From Afipia massiliensis (GTDB lineage Bacteria > Pseudomonadota > Alphaproteobacteria > Rhizobiales > Xanthobacteraceae): a stretch of 64,000 nt of DNA. Both the position numbers and the translations under genes were made by a program. The stretch spans positions 3,473,501-3,537,500 of the forward strand of contig NZ_LBIA02000001.1 in assembly GCF_001006325.2 (NCBI RefSeq), written 5' to 3'. Positions 44,263-53,709 of the stretch are shown piece after piece (the first letter of the stretch is position 1; each line of letters starts with the position of its first letter). The notes beneath the pieces were generated by a model. The model searched no databases. It saw nothing but the letters and a program-made list of their open reading frames with translations, and was not told where the DNA came from.

Positions 44263-45198
44263 TCAAATCGCTGTCGCGCGCTGATACAGCATCATCATTT
44301 CAGCATCGCGCGCGATGTTGACGAAGCGTTCGATGGTCGGCGTGGTGTCTCCCGTGCGCCATGTGATCCCGGTCTCCAAGATCGGCGCGGGACCTGCCAG
44401 ATCGATATAGCTGACGCCGGTGCGCGCGAGATTGCGCAATGACGCGGGGACGAGTGCGATTCCCATCCCGGCGGAAACAAGACTGATGATGGTTTGCATC
44501 TGGATCGCTTCCTGCGCGATCCGCGCCTGTCCGCCGTGCGCCGCGTAGTACTCGGTCACCAGATCATGGAACGCCGGCGCGCTCTGCCGGGGAAAGATGA
44601 TCAGCGGCGCGCCGACGACAGATTCCGGCGCGAGCCGGTCAGCCGCCAACGATAGCGTTCCGTCGGCAAGCCAGCTTTCCGGAACGGCGGCGACAAGCGG
44701 CTCGCTCACGAGCGGCAGATAGGAGAGCGGCTTGGGAAATGCCGCGCTCGGCGGAGGAATCACCAGACCGACGTGGCCGTTGCCTTCGAGCAGGTTTGCG
44801 ATCTGCACGTTGCTGGTCGCCTCCGTGAGCGAGATTTCGACATTCGGAAACAGTGATGCGTAGCGACGCACCAGCAGCGGCAGGATGCTGTAGTCCGCAG
44901 TGCTGACGAACGAGAGCGCCAGATGGCCGGCGGTGCCGTCACGCAACTGATGCGCGATCCCGGGCAGGGCCTTCACGCCGTCGAGCGCGGCGCGGACATG
45001 TGAGAGCCACTCCGCGCCGAACGGCGTCAGCGCGACGCTGCGTTTGGTCCGCACGAACAGCGGTGCGCCAAGCTCGCGCTCCAGGGTCATGATGGATTGG
45101 CTGAGCGGCGGCTGGGTCATGCCGAGCCGATCGGCGGCGCGGCCGAAATGCAGCGTGTCGGCCACGGCCGCGAAATGCCTGAGCTGGCGAATGTCCAT
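44263..45198 (-). CDS. LysR-family transcriptional regulator
   Basis: 311 residues. The N-terminal helix-turn-helix is clear: MDIRQLRHFAAVADTLHFGRAADRLGMTQPPLSQSI, with LERELGAPLFVRTKRSV. A periplasmic-binding-protein-like effector domain follows. It is divergent from ilvD with 98 nt between the starts. A perfect 17-bp palindrome containing a T-N11-A motif lies in that gap at 45263-45279. Regulation of ilvD and autoregulation are likely. Confidence 0.93.
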   Translation of the reverse strand: MDIRQLRHFAAVADTLHFGRAADRLGMTQPPLSQSIMTLERELGAPLFVRTKRSVALTPFGAEWLSHVRAALDGVKALPGIAHQLRDGTAGHLALSFVSTADYSILPLLVRRYASLFPNVEISLTEATSNVQIANLLEGNGHVGLVIPPPSAAFPKPLSYLPLVSEPLVAAVPESWLADGTLSLAADRLAPESVVGAPLIIFPRQSAPAFHDLVTEYYAAHGGQARIAQEAIQMQTIISLVSAGMGIALVPASLRNLARTGVSYIDLAGPAPILETGITWRTGDTTPTIERFVNIARDAEMMMLYQRATAI

Positions 45199-45262
45199 TT
45201 AATACTCTCAGCGACCTAGTTCCTTCCTAATAATATATTTTACAGGGCCACATAACCCCCTT

Positions 45263-45279
45263 ATTGGAAACATTCCAAT
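45263..45279. promoter_or_regulatory. Candidate LysR operator (17-bp perfect palindrome) before ilvD
   Basis: ATTGGAAACATTCCAAT is symmetric around 45271 and contains T-N11-A (45265/45277). It ends 17 nt before the ilvD ATG and lies 65 nt from the LysR start. Confidence 0.6.
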
Positions 45280-45296
45280 CTAGGGGGAACAAGAAT

Positions 45297-47147
45297 ATGC
45301 CGGCATATCGCTCACGAACCTCGACCCATGGCCGCAACATGGCCGGCGCCCGCGGCCTTTGGCGCGCGACAGGCATGAAGGACGAGGATTTCGGCAAGCC
45401 GATCATCGCCATCGCCAACAGCTTCACCCAGTTCGTGCCGGGTCATGTTCATCTGAAGGATCTGGGGCAGCTCGTCGCCGGCGAGATCGAATCCGCGGGC
45501 GGTGTCGCCAAGGAGTTCAACACCATTGCGGTCGATGACGGCATCGCGATGGGCCACAGCGGCATGCTCTATTCGCTGCCGAGCCGCGAACTGATCGCCG
45601 ACGCCGTCGAGTACATGGTCAATGCGCATTGCGCCGACGCATTGGTCTGCATTTCCAATTGCGACAAGATCACGCCCGGCATGCTGATGGCGGCGATGCG
45701 GCTCAACATCCCGACGGTGTTCGTCTCCGGCGGTCCGATGGAAGCCGGCAAGGTCGTGGTGAAGGGCAAAAAGCGTTCGGTCGATCTGATCGACGCGATG
45801 ATTGTCGCGGCTGACGACAGCTATAGTGACCAGGAAGTCGCCGCGGTCGAGCGCTCGGCCTGTCCGACCTGCGGCTCCTGCTCGGGCATGTTCACCGCCA
45901 ACTCGATGAATTGTTTGACCGAGGCGCTGGGCCTCTCGCTGCCGGGCAACGGCTCGGTGCTGGCGACCCATGCCGATCGCGAGCGGCTGTTCCGCGAGGC
46001 GGGTCATGTGATCGTCGATCTCGCGCGCCGCTGGTACGAGCAGGACGACGCGACCGCGTTGCCGCGCACGATCGCCAACTTCGCCGCCTTTGAGAACGCG
46101 ATGAGCCTCGACATCGCGATGGGCGGTTCGACCAACACCGTGCTGCATCTTCTGGCTGCGGCGCAGGAAGGCGAAATCGATTTCACGATCGCCGACATCG
46201 ACCGGCTGTCGCGCCGCGTGCCATGTCTTTGCAAGGTCGCGCCCGCCAAGAGCGACGTTCACATGGAAGACGTTCACCGCGCCGGTGGCGTCATGGCCAT
46301 TCTGGGCGAACTCGAACGCGCCGAACTGATCGATACCAGCCTGCCGACCGTGCATGCGCCGACCATGGCCGATGCGCTCAACCGCTGGGACATCGGACGC
46401 ACCAACAGCGAGTCCGTGCGCAACTTCTTCCGCGCAGCACCGGGTGGTGTGCCGACGCAGGTGGCTTTCAGCCAGTCGGAACGCTGGGACGATCTCGATA
46501 CCGATCGCGAGAAGGGCGTGATCCGCTCGGCTGATCATCCGTTCTCGAAGGATGGCGGGCTTGCAGTGCTGTTCGGCAATATCGCGCCGGAAGGCTGCAT
46601 CGTGAAAACCGCCGGCGTGGATGAATCGATCCTCACGTTTCGCGGCAAGGCGCATGTCTTCGAAAGTCAGGACGACGCGGTGTCCGGCATCCTCGGCAAC
46701 AAGGTGAAGCCGGGCGACGTTGTTGTGGTGCGTTACGAGGGACCGAAGGGCGGCCCCGGCATGCAGGAGATGCTGTATCCGACCAGCTATCTGAAGTCGA
46801 AGGGGCTCGGCAAGGTTTGCGCGCTGGTGACCGACGGCCGGTTCTCGGGCGGAAGCTCGGGCCTCTCGATCGGCCACGTTTCGCCGGAAGCGGCGGAGGG
46901 TGGATTGATCGGTCTGGTGGAGACCGGCGATCCGATCCTGATCGACATTCCGAACCGCATCATCAGTGTCGAGCTCGATGACTCTGTTCTCGCTGCACGG
47001 CGTGCGGCGATGGAAGCCAAGGGCAATGCGGCGTGGAAGCCGGTTGACCGCAAGCGCGTGGTATCGCCTGCGTTGCGCGCATATGCGGCGATGACGACCA
47101 ACGCCTCGCGTGGCGCCGTTCGCGACGTGTCTCAGGTCGAGAAGTAG
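45297..47147 (+). CDS. ilvD: Dihydroxy-acid dehydratase
   Basis: 616 residues from ATG 45297, with AGGGGG upstream. [22 protein letters not shown] and [21 protein letters not shown] open the protein. Iron-sulfur ligands lie in [12 protein letters not shown] and [32 protein letters not shown] and [20 protein letters not shown] are family motifs. It dehydrates 2,3-dihydroxy-isovalerate and 2,3-dihydroxy-3-methylvalerate, the third common step of valine/isoleucine synthesis, and also feeds pantoate synthesis (panB is at 62 kb). Confidence 0.98.
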   Translation: MPAYRSRTSTHGRNMAGARGLWRATGMKDEDFGKPIIAIANSFTQFVPGHVHLKDLGQLVAGEIESAGGVAKEFNTIAVDDGIAMGHSGMLYSLPSRELIADAVEYMVNAHCADALVCISNCDKITPGMLMAAMRLNIPTVFVSGGPMEAGKVVVKGKKRSVDLIDAMIVAADDSYSDQEVAAVERSACPTCGSCSGMFTANSMNCLTEALGLSLPGNGSVLATHADRERLFREAGHVIVDLARRWYEQDDATALPRTIANFAAFENAMSLDIAMGGSTNTVLHLLAAAQEGEIDFTIADIDRLSRRVPCLCKVAPAKSDVHMEDVHRAGGVMAILGELERAELIDTSLPTVHAPTMADALNRWDIGRTNSESVRNFFRAAPGGVPTQVAFSQSERWDDLDTDREKGVIRSADHPFSKDGGLAVLFGNIAPEGCIVKTAGVDESILTFRGKAHVFESQDDAVSGILGNKVKPGDVVVVRYEGPKGGPGMQEMLYPTSYLKSKGLGKVCALVTDGRFSGGSSGLSIGHVSPEAAEGGLIGLVETGDPILIDIPNRIISVELDDSVLAARRAAMEAKGNAAWKPVDRKRVVSPALRAYAAMTTNASRGAVRDVSQVEK

Positions 47148-47163
47148 TCGCTGGCATTTGCTT

Positions 47164-47194
47164 CAAACGCTGATGCGAACGGCGTCAGCGTTTG
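47164..47194. terminator. Hairpin between convergent ilvD and dsbB
   Basis: CAAACGCTGA (47164-47173) pairs with TCAGCGTTTG (47185-47194) across an 11-nt loop. It overlaps the dsbB stop codon and lies 17 nt after the ilvD stop. T tracts are weak. Confidence 0.6.
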
Positions 47195-47730
47195 AGCAAC
47201 TCATAAACAACCGGGTTGTCGGCGCACGCGCCGAACCCGCATTCCACCAGCGTCGAAATCACATTCAGAGCCGTCAGGCCGATGACGAGCCATACCGCCG
47301 TGCGCGCAAACGCCGACGCGGGAGGCGCGGTGCGGGTACTGTCGAACTGCTTGTCGAACAGCAGGATCGCCGAGATCAACACGATGGCCGCGACAAATCC
47401 CAGCAGCGCCCACGTATAGTAATGATAGCCGAGCATCGCCGAGCCGTAGCCGGCGTCGCCCGGCATGATGTGCAGCAGAACCTGACGCGTCGAGACCATC
47501 GCCCCAATGAGAGCCGCCAGCAGCGACAGCGCGTAGTGACTGGGGCGCGGTCCGAAGCGGATATTCAGGATCGGCCCGATGGCCAGTGCCGTGAACATGA
47601 TGCGCTGAAGCAGGCACAGCGGGCAGGGTAGTTCGTTCAATAGAAACTGCGCGGCGAATGCCGCCGCCAGCACGGCGGCGACAGCGTAGAGACTGAGTGC
47701 GTTGAGGGTAATGGCGCGTGCGGGGGTCAT
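47185..47730 (-). CDS. dsbB: DsbB-family disulfide bond protein with displaced second cysteine pair
   Basis: 181 residues from ATG 47730. Span 1 leads to the periplasmic CPLC (Cys36, Cys39) followed by LLQRIMF, as in DsbB. The second periplasmic loop (HIMPGDAGYGSAMLGYHYYTW) has no Cys, unlike E. coli DsbB. Instead a fifth span (near 143-162) leads to a C-terminal tail with CGFGAC (Cys164, Cys169), predicted periplasmic. The protein probably still reoxidises a DsbA-like thiol oxidase with quinone, using a rearranged second pair. Its ATG overlaps the stop of the DUF5993 gene by 1 nt. Confidence 0.88.
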   Translation of the reverse strand: MTPARAITLNALSLYAVAAVLAAAFAAQFLLNELPCPLCLLQRIMFTALAIGPILNIRFGPRPSHYALSLLAALIGAMVSTRQVLLHIMPGDAGYGSAMLGYHYYTWALLGFVAAIVLISAILLFDKQFDSTRTAPPASAFARTAVWLVIGLTALNVISTLVECGFGACADNPVVYELLKR

Positions 47731-47888
47731 CAGAACGACAGCTTCAGCGTATCGGTCGCGTGATGGAGATAGGTCGCGACACACGCAATGAGCACGACGG
47801 CGGACAAAGCGAGTGTCAGCGAGCGCGAGCCGCGCCATGCGACGAGCATGACGACAGTGACGGCGAGAAACAGCGCTGTGAATTCCAT
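47730..47888 (-). CDS. DUF5993-like small membrane protein
   Basis: 52 residues from ATG 47888. FTALFLAVTVVMLVAWRG and LTLALSAVVLIACVATYLHH are two membrane spans, and the tail is ATDTLKLSF. The size, spans and HHATD-type end fit DUF5993, which I recall as an accompaniment to dsbB. The stop overlaps the dsbB start (ATGA), so the two are translated together. It may stabilise or assist the DsbB-like protein. Confidence 0.75.
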   Translation of the reverse strand: MEFTALFLAVTVVMLVAWRGSRSLTLALSAVVLIACVATYLHHATDTLKLSF

Positions 47889-47978
47889 CGTATCTTCCTG
47901 AGCGAAATGCCGCCTGACTGTAAGGCAGATTCGTCGATCCACCAGCGGTGTTTCGCTCAGGTTCTATCCGGGTGAAGA

Positions 47979-48461
47979 TTACCCCTTCACGTGCGCAGCC
48001 AGTTTCTCGAGCGTCTGCATGCCGAGTTCGACTGCGCCGAACTTCATGACGGCGTTTCGTGCTTCCACAGACGGGAAGATCGATGTCATGGTCAGCAGCG
48101 TGCGGTTCGCGCCCAGCGCTTCGAACGTGACGGCGACTTCAAAGGCACGCGGATCGTTGTCGATATCCGAGTCGTGCAGATAGGCGAGGCGTCTGCCCGG
48201 CAGGATCTCGCGATACGCGATGCGGTTCGGATAATCCGTGCCGTCCGGACCATGCATCGTGAAGCGAAACATTCCGCCGACGCGGAAGTCCCTCGCGAGC
48301 ACCGTAATCGTGAAGCCGTTCGGGCCGTACCATGTCTTGAGGGCTTCGGTCTCGGTGAAGGCGCGGAACAGAACCTCTGGAGGCGCGTCGAACTCGCGCT
48401 CCATGGTGATGGAGGGCTGATCCGCAGGCGTGCTCGCTTTGACTTTGAGTGTCGTCGTCAT
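47979..48461 (-). CDS. SRPBCC/AHSA1-domain protein
   Basis: 160 residues. ITMEREFDAPPEVLFRAFTETEALKTWYGP, RDFRVGGMFRFTMHGPDG and LTMTSIFPSVEARNAVMKFG are standard for AHSA1-like SRPBCC proteins, a helix-grip fold with a hydrophobic pocket. It overlaps the ArsR regulator gene by 4 nt (ATGA), the common ArsR-SRPBCC pair. Ligand and reaction are unknown. Confidence 0.9.
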   Translation of the reverse strand: MTTTLKVKASTPADQPSITMEREFDAPPEVLFRAFTETEALKTWYGPNGFTITVLARDFRVGGMFRFTMHGPDGTDYPNRIAYREILPGRRLAYLHDSDIDNDPRAFEVAVTFEALGANRTLLTMTSIFPSVEARNAVMKFGAVELGMQTLEKLAAHVKG

Positions 48462-48796
48462 GTGTCAGTTTCCTTTGACTGGATGTCTTTCAAATACAGG
48501 TCGAGCTTGCCGAAGCTCTCCTCCCAGAACCGCCGGTACTGATCGAGCCATTCGGTCGCTTCCTTCAGCGCCTTCGGCTCCAGACGGCAGGGCCGCCACT
48601 GGGCGGTGCGCCCGCGCGTGACGAGGCCGGCGGTTTCCAGAACTTTCAGATGCTGTGAGACGGCGGGGAGGCTCATGTCGAACGGCTTCGCCAGTTCCTG
48701 CACGGAGGTCTCGCCGAGCGCGAGGCGGGCGAGGATTGCTCGCCGTGTCGGATCGGCGAGGGCCTTGAAGGTTGCGTCGAGGGCGTCTGTCGGCAT
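48458..48796 (-). CDS. ArsR-type winged-helix regulator
   Basis: 112 residues. DATFKALADPTRRAILARLALGETSVQELAKPFDMSLPAVSQHLKVLETAGLV (residues 5-58, shown in pieces by its helix motif) is the ArsR HTH. No Cys metal-site pattern is present, so it is probably not a metal sensor. It is translationally coupled to the SRPBCC gene and likely represses this pair. Confidence 0.93.
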   Translation of the reverse strand: MPTDALDATFKALADPTRRAILARLALGETSVQELAKPFDMSLPAVSQHLKVLETAGLVTRGRTAQWRPCRLEPKALKEATEWLDQYRRFWEESFGKLDLYLKDIQSKETDT

Positions 48797-48943
48797 GGTT
48801 CAACCTGTATTTAAGTAGATGCTTAAATACGATTTGGAGCAGCCTTCGTCAAGGAGAATGGAGGGGTTTTGGCGCTAATCGGCAGATGCGCTTTACTGGC
48901 TTGTTTGTTCATGATTTGTTCGGACGAAATCGGAGTGCGTACC

Positions 48944-49525
48944 ATGTCCGAACGATCTCATTTCCGGGAGTTTCGGGATCCAGGTAACAATCAAACGCTG
49001 TTCTTCGCCCTTCTTTTGGGAGCGGATGACCGACCGAGGCTGACGCAGTTCACACACGAGCGTCGCCGCAAGGAAGGATTGGCGGGGACACCGACTCCGG
49101 GACCGCGCCTTCATCTTTCGCTGCACGCCGTCGGCGACTACCGTGAACTACCTGATCGCATTGTGCGCGCCGGCGTGATGGCCGCGGCTTCCGTCGATGC
49201 TCCCGCTTTTTCGGTGGCATTCGATCGTACGATGACCTTTACGAGTACGCGACCGACGAAGCCGTTCGTCCTTTGCGCAAGCGACGGGATGATGGCGCTG
49301 GAATTTCTACATGAACGTTTGGGACAGGCACTCTGGCGGGTCGGCCTCGGCCAGCACGTCTCGCGGCGTTTCACGCCGCATATCACGCTGCTTTACGACC
49401 AGCGCTCTGCGCCCGAGCGGTCAATTTCTCCGCTGATATTTCGCTTCGACAGTTTCGTCCTCATTCACAGCCTTGTTCGCCCAAGGCGACACGTTCATGT
49501 GGCGCGTTGGGCGCTGCGCCAATAA
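48944..49525 (+). CDS. 2'-5' RNA ligase / cyclic phosphodiesterase superfamily protein
   Basis: 193 residues from ATG 48944. Two H-x-[ST]-x motifs, HLSLHAVGD and HITLLYD, lie about 100 residues apart; these are the catalytic pair of the 2H phosphoesterases. NQTLFFALLLGADDRPRL opens the domain. Family members (LigT/ThpR) hydrolyse 2',3'-cyclic phosphates or join 2'-5' RNA ends. The true substrate is unknown. It precedes the ArsC/Spx-like gene by about 30 nt. Confidence 0.88.
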   Translation: MSERSHFREFRDPGNNQTLFFALLLGADDRPRLTQFTHERRRKEGLAGTPTPGPRLHLSLHAVGDYRELPDRIVRAGVMAAASVDAPAFSVAFDRTMTFTSTRPTKPFVLCASDGMMALEFLHERLGQALWRVGLGQHVSRRFTPHITLLYDQRSAPERSISPLIFRFDSFVLIHSLVRPRRHVHVARWALRQ

Positions 49526-49554
49526 TGTTGTTAGCTCTGCAAGGGGAGATAAAG

Positions 49555-49902
49555 TTGGCTGCGACGATTTACGGAATCAAGAACTGCGACACGATGAAGA
49601 AAGCCCGCGCCTGGCTGGACAAGCACGGCATCGACTACAACTTTCATGATTACAAGGCCGAGGGCATCGACAAGGATCGCCTCGCGCGCTGGAGCAACGT
49701 GGCCGGTTGGGAGGTTTTGCTGAACCGGGCCGGCACCACGTTCCGGAAATTGCCGGACGCCGACAAAGCCAATCTGACCGAGAAAAAGGCGATGGCGCTG
49801 ATGCTCGCGCAGCCTTCGATGATCAAGCGTCCGGTTCTGGAAATCGGCGGCAAGCTGCTGGTCGGCTTCAAGCCCGAGAGCTACGCGGCCGCGATCAAAT
49901 AG
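49555..49902 (+). CDS. ArsC/Spx/YffB-family protein
   Basis: 115 residues from TTG 49555, chosen because GGGGAG lies 6 nt upstream and the fold begins AATIYGIKNCDTMKKARAWLD; an ATG at 49525 is also in frame. NCDTMKKA is the ArsC-type P-loop-like segment, HDYKAEGIDKDRLARW and KRPVLEIGGKLLVGFKPESY complete it. YffB-like proteins are thioredoxin-fold and may act as glutathione-dependent reductases. Arsenate reduction is unproven. Confidence 0.88.
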   Translation: MAATIYGIKNCDTMKKARAWLDKHGIDYNFHDYKAEGIDKDRLARWSNVAGWEVLLNRAGTTFRKLPDADKANLTEKKAMALMLAQPSMIKRPVLEIGGKLLVGFKPESYAAAIK

Positions 49903-49932
49903 CGTTGGGAAACAGAGTCCGGTGCGAACCGG

Positions 49933-50535
49933 CTAGACGAACTCGATGGTGTCGCCGGGCGCGATGCGGCCGGGCAGCTTGTGAAACAGATCGCGTTCGA
50001 TCACGGAGCGCAGAACGTATTCCGGCAGAACGTCGTTGCCGCGCATCAGGTTTCTGATTTCGAAACCGCCCTCGTCGCTGATCGTTTTCAATGAGGCGAG
50101 GATGCGGTTGACGCCGGCGCCGTCGGAAAACGGCATCAACAATCGCTCGTAGTCGACCTTGCGCCCATACAGGTCGCTGACCTTGGAGATGGTGTAGACC
50201 GGCAGCCGCCGCCGTACGCACTCATAGTAGATGGGCATGACGATCGGCTCGAGTTTGGCGCCGAGATACTCGTCGAGGTAGCGGCCCTTGCCGGTGGTGC
50301 CATAGGCGCTCGACATCCGGGTGCCGTCACTATCGATGGTGAACCGTGGAAGCTCTCCGGCGCCATGCACGGTGTAGTAGACGAGGTCGTCCGCTTCATC
50401 GGCGATGCGCTCTGGCAGATAGTCTTCAAATTTGGGCAGTCGGTCGTGCCGGGCATATAAACGCAGCCAGCAGTTCAAGAGCTCGCGCTGCTTGATCGAT
50501 TTCACAATGGCCGGACTAGCGCTTTCGAATTCCAT
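49933..50535 (-). CDS. PAS-domain protein (PAS_5-like)
   Basis: 200 residues, one domain: IKQRELLNCWLRLYARHDRLPKFEDYLPE, DDLVYYTVHG, FTIDSDGTRMSSAYGTTGKGRYLDEYLG, and YYECVRRRLPVYTISKV. This is the alphaproteobacterial PAS_5-type layout. No output domain is present, so it may be a sensor subunit or simple binding protein. It is convergent with the ArsC/Spx-like gene (30 nt apart). No partner is obvious. Confidence 0.8.
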   Translation of the reverse strand: MEFESASPAIVKSIKQRELLNCWLRLYARHDRLPKFEDYLPERIADEADDLVYYTVHGAGELPRFTIDSDGTRMSSAYGTTGKGRYLDEYLGAKLEPIVMPIYYECVRRRLPVYTISKVSDLYGRKVDYERLLMPFSDGAGVNRILASLKTISDEGGFEIRNLMRGNDVLPEYVLRSVIERDLFHKLPGRIAPGDTIEFV

Positions 50536-50878
50536 GACGACGTCCCGAAGCGGTGTTGGGAAATGTCCTTGCCAGCAATCATCGGGCTTTGGTCGAAATT
50601 TTTCATGAAAAGGGAACTCTGCCGAATATTAGGCTTAACAAGCCGTTTCACGACTTCTGCCAGCCATAGCCGCTAGAGCCCTAGGCATCGGTGGACATTA
50701 TGAATTTTGCGCGCTACGCATAAACGATGGGCAGCAATGCAGCTTGCGCATCACTCAAAATTCGATACATATTCCGGCCGGTCGCCGGGGTCGAAGGCTT
50801 CGGAAGGGCGCAAGGGGCGGCGCCAAATAACGGTCACACGCGAATGGCTTGCGTGAAGGCTGACAGGGGGAAATTTGC
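50536..50878. other. Divergent intergenic region, PAS protein / livG
   Basis: About 340 nt with no credible gene. A small hairpin GGCTT-AAC-AAGCC is at 50632-50644. A possible forward promoter is TTGCGC near 50744 followed by GATACAT near 50763. AGGGGG at 50865-50870 is the Shine-Dalgarno for the TTG start of livG. No riboswitch was recognised. Confidence 0.5.
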
Positions 50879-51626
50879 TTGTCTGATGAGTTCATTCTTG
50901 AAACCTCCGGGTTGACCAAGGAGTTCGCGGGCTTTGTGGCCGTGAGCGACGTCAATCTGAAGGTGCGCCGCGGCAGCATTCATGCGCTGATCGGCCCGAA
51001 CGGGGCCGGCAAGACGACGTGTTTCAACCTGCTGACCAAATTCCTGAAGCCGACCCGCGGACAGATCCTCTACAAAGGGCAGGACATCACCGCGATGGCG
51101 CCCGCCGACGTGGCGCGGCTCGGGCTGGTGCGGTCGTTCCAGATTTCGGCAGTGTTTCCGCATCTCACGGCGCTGGAGAACGTGCGGGTGGCGCTGCAGC
51201 GCCAGCACGGCAGTTCATTCGATTTCTGGCGGTCGAAGTCGGTTCTCGATCGTTTCAACGGACGCGCGGAGGAACTGCTCGAAGACGTCGGCCTGAGCGA
51301 TTTCGCCAAAACGCCTGCGGTGGAAATGCCGTACGGCCGCAAGCGCGCTCTGGAGATCGCCACCACGCTGGCGCTCGATCCGGAGATGATGCTGCTCGAC
51401 GAGCCGATGGCCGGCATGGGCCACGAGGACATCGACAAGGTCGCCGCGCTGATCAAGCGCATTTCGCAGAAGTACACGATCCTGATGGTCGAGCATAATC
51501 TCAACGTCGTCGCCCACCTGTCCGACACCATTACCGTGCTCACGCGCGGCAAGGTGCTTGCGGAAGGCAACTACGCGACGCTCACGAAGGATCCGCGGGT
51601 GAAAGAAGCCTATCTGGGAGCAGGCC

Positions 51627-51634
<8 letters not shown>
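50879..51634 (+). CDS. livG: Branched-chain amino-acid-type ABC transporter ATPase LivG
   Basis: 251 residues; the start is TTG 50879, with AGGGGG 8 nt upstream. Walker A is GPNGAGKTTCFN, the Q-loop region has LVRSFQISAVFPHLTA, the signature region reads EMPYGRKRALEIA and Walker B is MMLLDEPMAGMG. The C-terminus ending KEAYLGAGHE is typical of LivG. It energises import across the inner membrane. Its stop overlaps the livF start by 8 nt. Confidence 0.95.
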
Positions 51635-52343
<709 letters not shown>

Positions 52344-52409
52344 GGACGCAATCTAGTTCGAGGGTAACGGCAAACGCCGCCGATAGAGCGGCATCCAGGA
52401 GGGAAGATA

Positions 52410-53630
52410 ATGAAGAACATGATTTCGGCACTTATGCTGAGCACCGCGCTGATGATCGGTGCGGGGACCAGCGCTTTCGCGCAGGACAAAACCATCAAGA
52501 TCGGAAACCTGACCGACATGTCCGGCCTCTACGCCGACGTGGGCGGACCGGGTTCGACCCTTGCTGCGCAGATGGCCGTCGAAGATTCCGGTCTCACCAA
52601 AAAGGGCTGGAAGATCGACGTGATCGCCGCCGACCATCAGAACAAGCCTGACGTCGGCACCACGACGACCAGGCAATGGCTCGATGTCGAGAAGGTTGAC
52701 GTCGTCGTCGACGTGTTGAACTCGGGCGTCGCGCTCGCGGTCAAGAACGTCGTCACCGAAAAGAACGCCATCATGATCAACTCCGGCGCGGCGTCGTCGG
52801 ATCTGACCAACTCGCAGTGCTCGCCGAACGTCGTGCACTGGGTCTACGACACCTACATGCTGGCCAACAGCACCGGCACCGCGCTGGTGAAGGCGGGCGG
52901 AGATAGCTGGTTCTTCCTCACGGCGGACTATGCCTTCGGCGCAGCGCTTGAGCGCGACACCACGACGGCCGTGACAAAGGCGGGCGGCAAGATCCTCGGC
53001 AGCGTCAAGCATCCGTTGAACTCGTCGGACTTCTCGTCGTTCCTGCTGCAGGCGCAGGCCTCGAAGGCGAAGATCGTCGGCCTGGCCAACGCAGGCGGCG
53101 ACACCACGAACTCGATCAAGCAGGCGGCTGAATTCGGCATCGTCAAGGGCGGCCAGCGGTTGGCCGGCCTCCTGATGTTCATCAGCGACGTCAACTCGCT
53201 CGGTCTGAACGTTGCGCAGGGTCTGAACTTCACCGAGACGTTCTACTGGGATCTGAACGACGGCACCCGTGCGTTCTCCAAGCGCTTTTCGGAGCGTTCG
53301 AAGAACAAGGCGCCGCCGACCATGGTGCAGGCGGGCGTCTATTCCGGTCTCATGCATTACTTCAAGACGCTCGAAGCCATGGGCGGCAACTCGCACGACG
53401 GCGCCAAGATCGTCGCCAAGATGAAGGAAACGCCGACGGATGATCCGCTGTTCGGCAAGGGCTCGATCCAGCCGAACGGACGCAAGATCCATCCGGCTTA
53501 TCTCTTCGAAGTGAAGAAGCCGTCCGAGTCGAAGGGACCGTGGGACTACTACAAGCTGGTCGGCACCACGCCTGCCGAGCAGGCCTTCCGGCCGCTGTCG
53601 GAAAGCGTTTGCCCATTGGTGAAGAAGTAA
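52410..53630 (+). CDS. livK: ABC transporter periplasmic binding protein (Peripla_BP_6, LivK-like)
   Basis: 406 residues. The signal peptide ends AGTSAFAQD. TIKIGNLTDMSGLYADVGGPGSTLAAQMAVEDSG opens the ligand-binding fold, followed by VDVVVDVLNSGVALAVKNV and DSWFFLTADYAFGAALERDT. It is a type I periplasmic binding protein that delivers its ligand to LivHM. The family also covers amides, urea and aromatic acids, so branched-chain amino acids are only one possibility. A strong hairpin follows the stop. Confidence 0.92.
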   Translation: MKNMISALMLSTALMIGAGTSAFAQDKTIKIGNLTDMSGLYADVGGPGSTLAAQMAVEDSGLTKKGWKIDVIAADHQNKPDVGTTTTRQWLDVEKVDVVVDVLNSGVALAVKNVVTEKNAIMINSGAASSDLTNSQCSPNVVHWVYDTYMLANSTGTALVKAGGDSWFFLTADYAFGAALERDTTTAVTKAGGKILGSVKHPLNSSDFSSFLLQAQASKAKIVGLANAGGDTTNSIKQAAEFGIVKGGQRLAGLLMFISDVNSLGLNVAQGLNFTETFYWDLNDGTRAFSKRFSERSKNKAPPTMVQAGVYSGLMHYFKTLEAMGGNSHDGAKIVAKMKETPTDDPLFGKGSIQPNGRKIHPAYLFEVKKPSESKGPWDYYKLVGTTPAEQAFRPLSESVCPLVKK

Positions 53631-53640
53631 CAAGCAATCG

Positions 53641-53663
53641 CCCGGCGGCTTGACGCCGCCGGG
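53641..53663 (+). terminator. GC-rich hairpin between livK and livH
   Basis: CCCGGCGGC (53641-53649) and GCCGCCGGG (53655-53663) pair across TTGAC, 10 nt after the livK stop. There is no T tract of note. In an operon it likely stabilises the livK message or limits read-through to livHM. Confidence 0.6.
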
Positions 53664-53709
53664 CATTCTCTCAATACCGCTCTCAATCGCGCGCGAAAGA
53701 ATCGATACG

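Noticed and set aside
45312-46877. Long reverse open frame opposite ilvD (521 codons)
   Set aside because: Composition is low in hydrophobics and rich in His/Arg/Asp, with no motif. ilvD is certain on the other strand.
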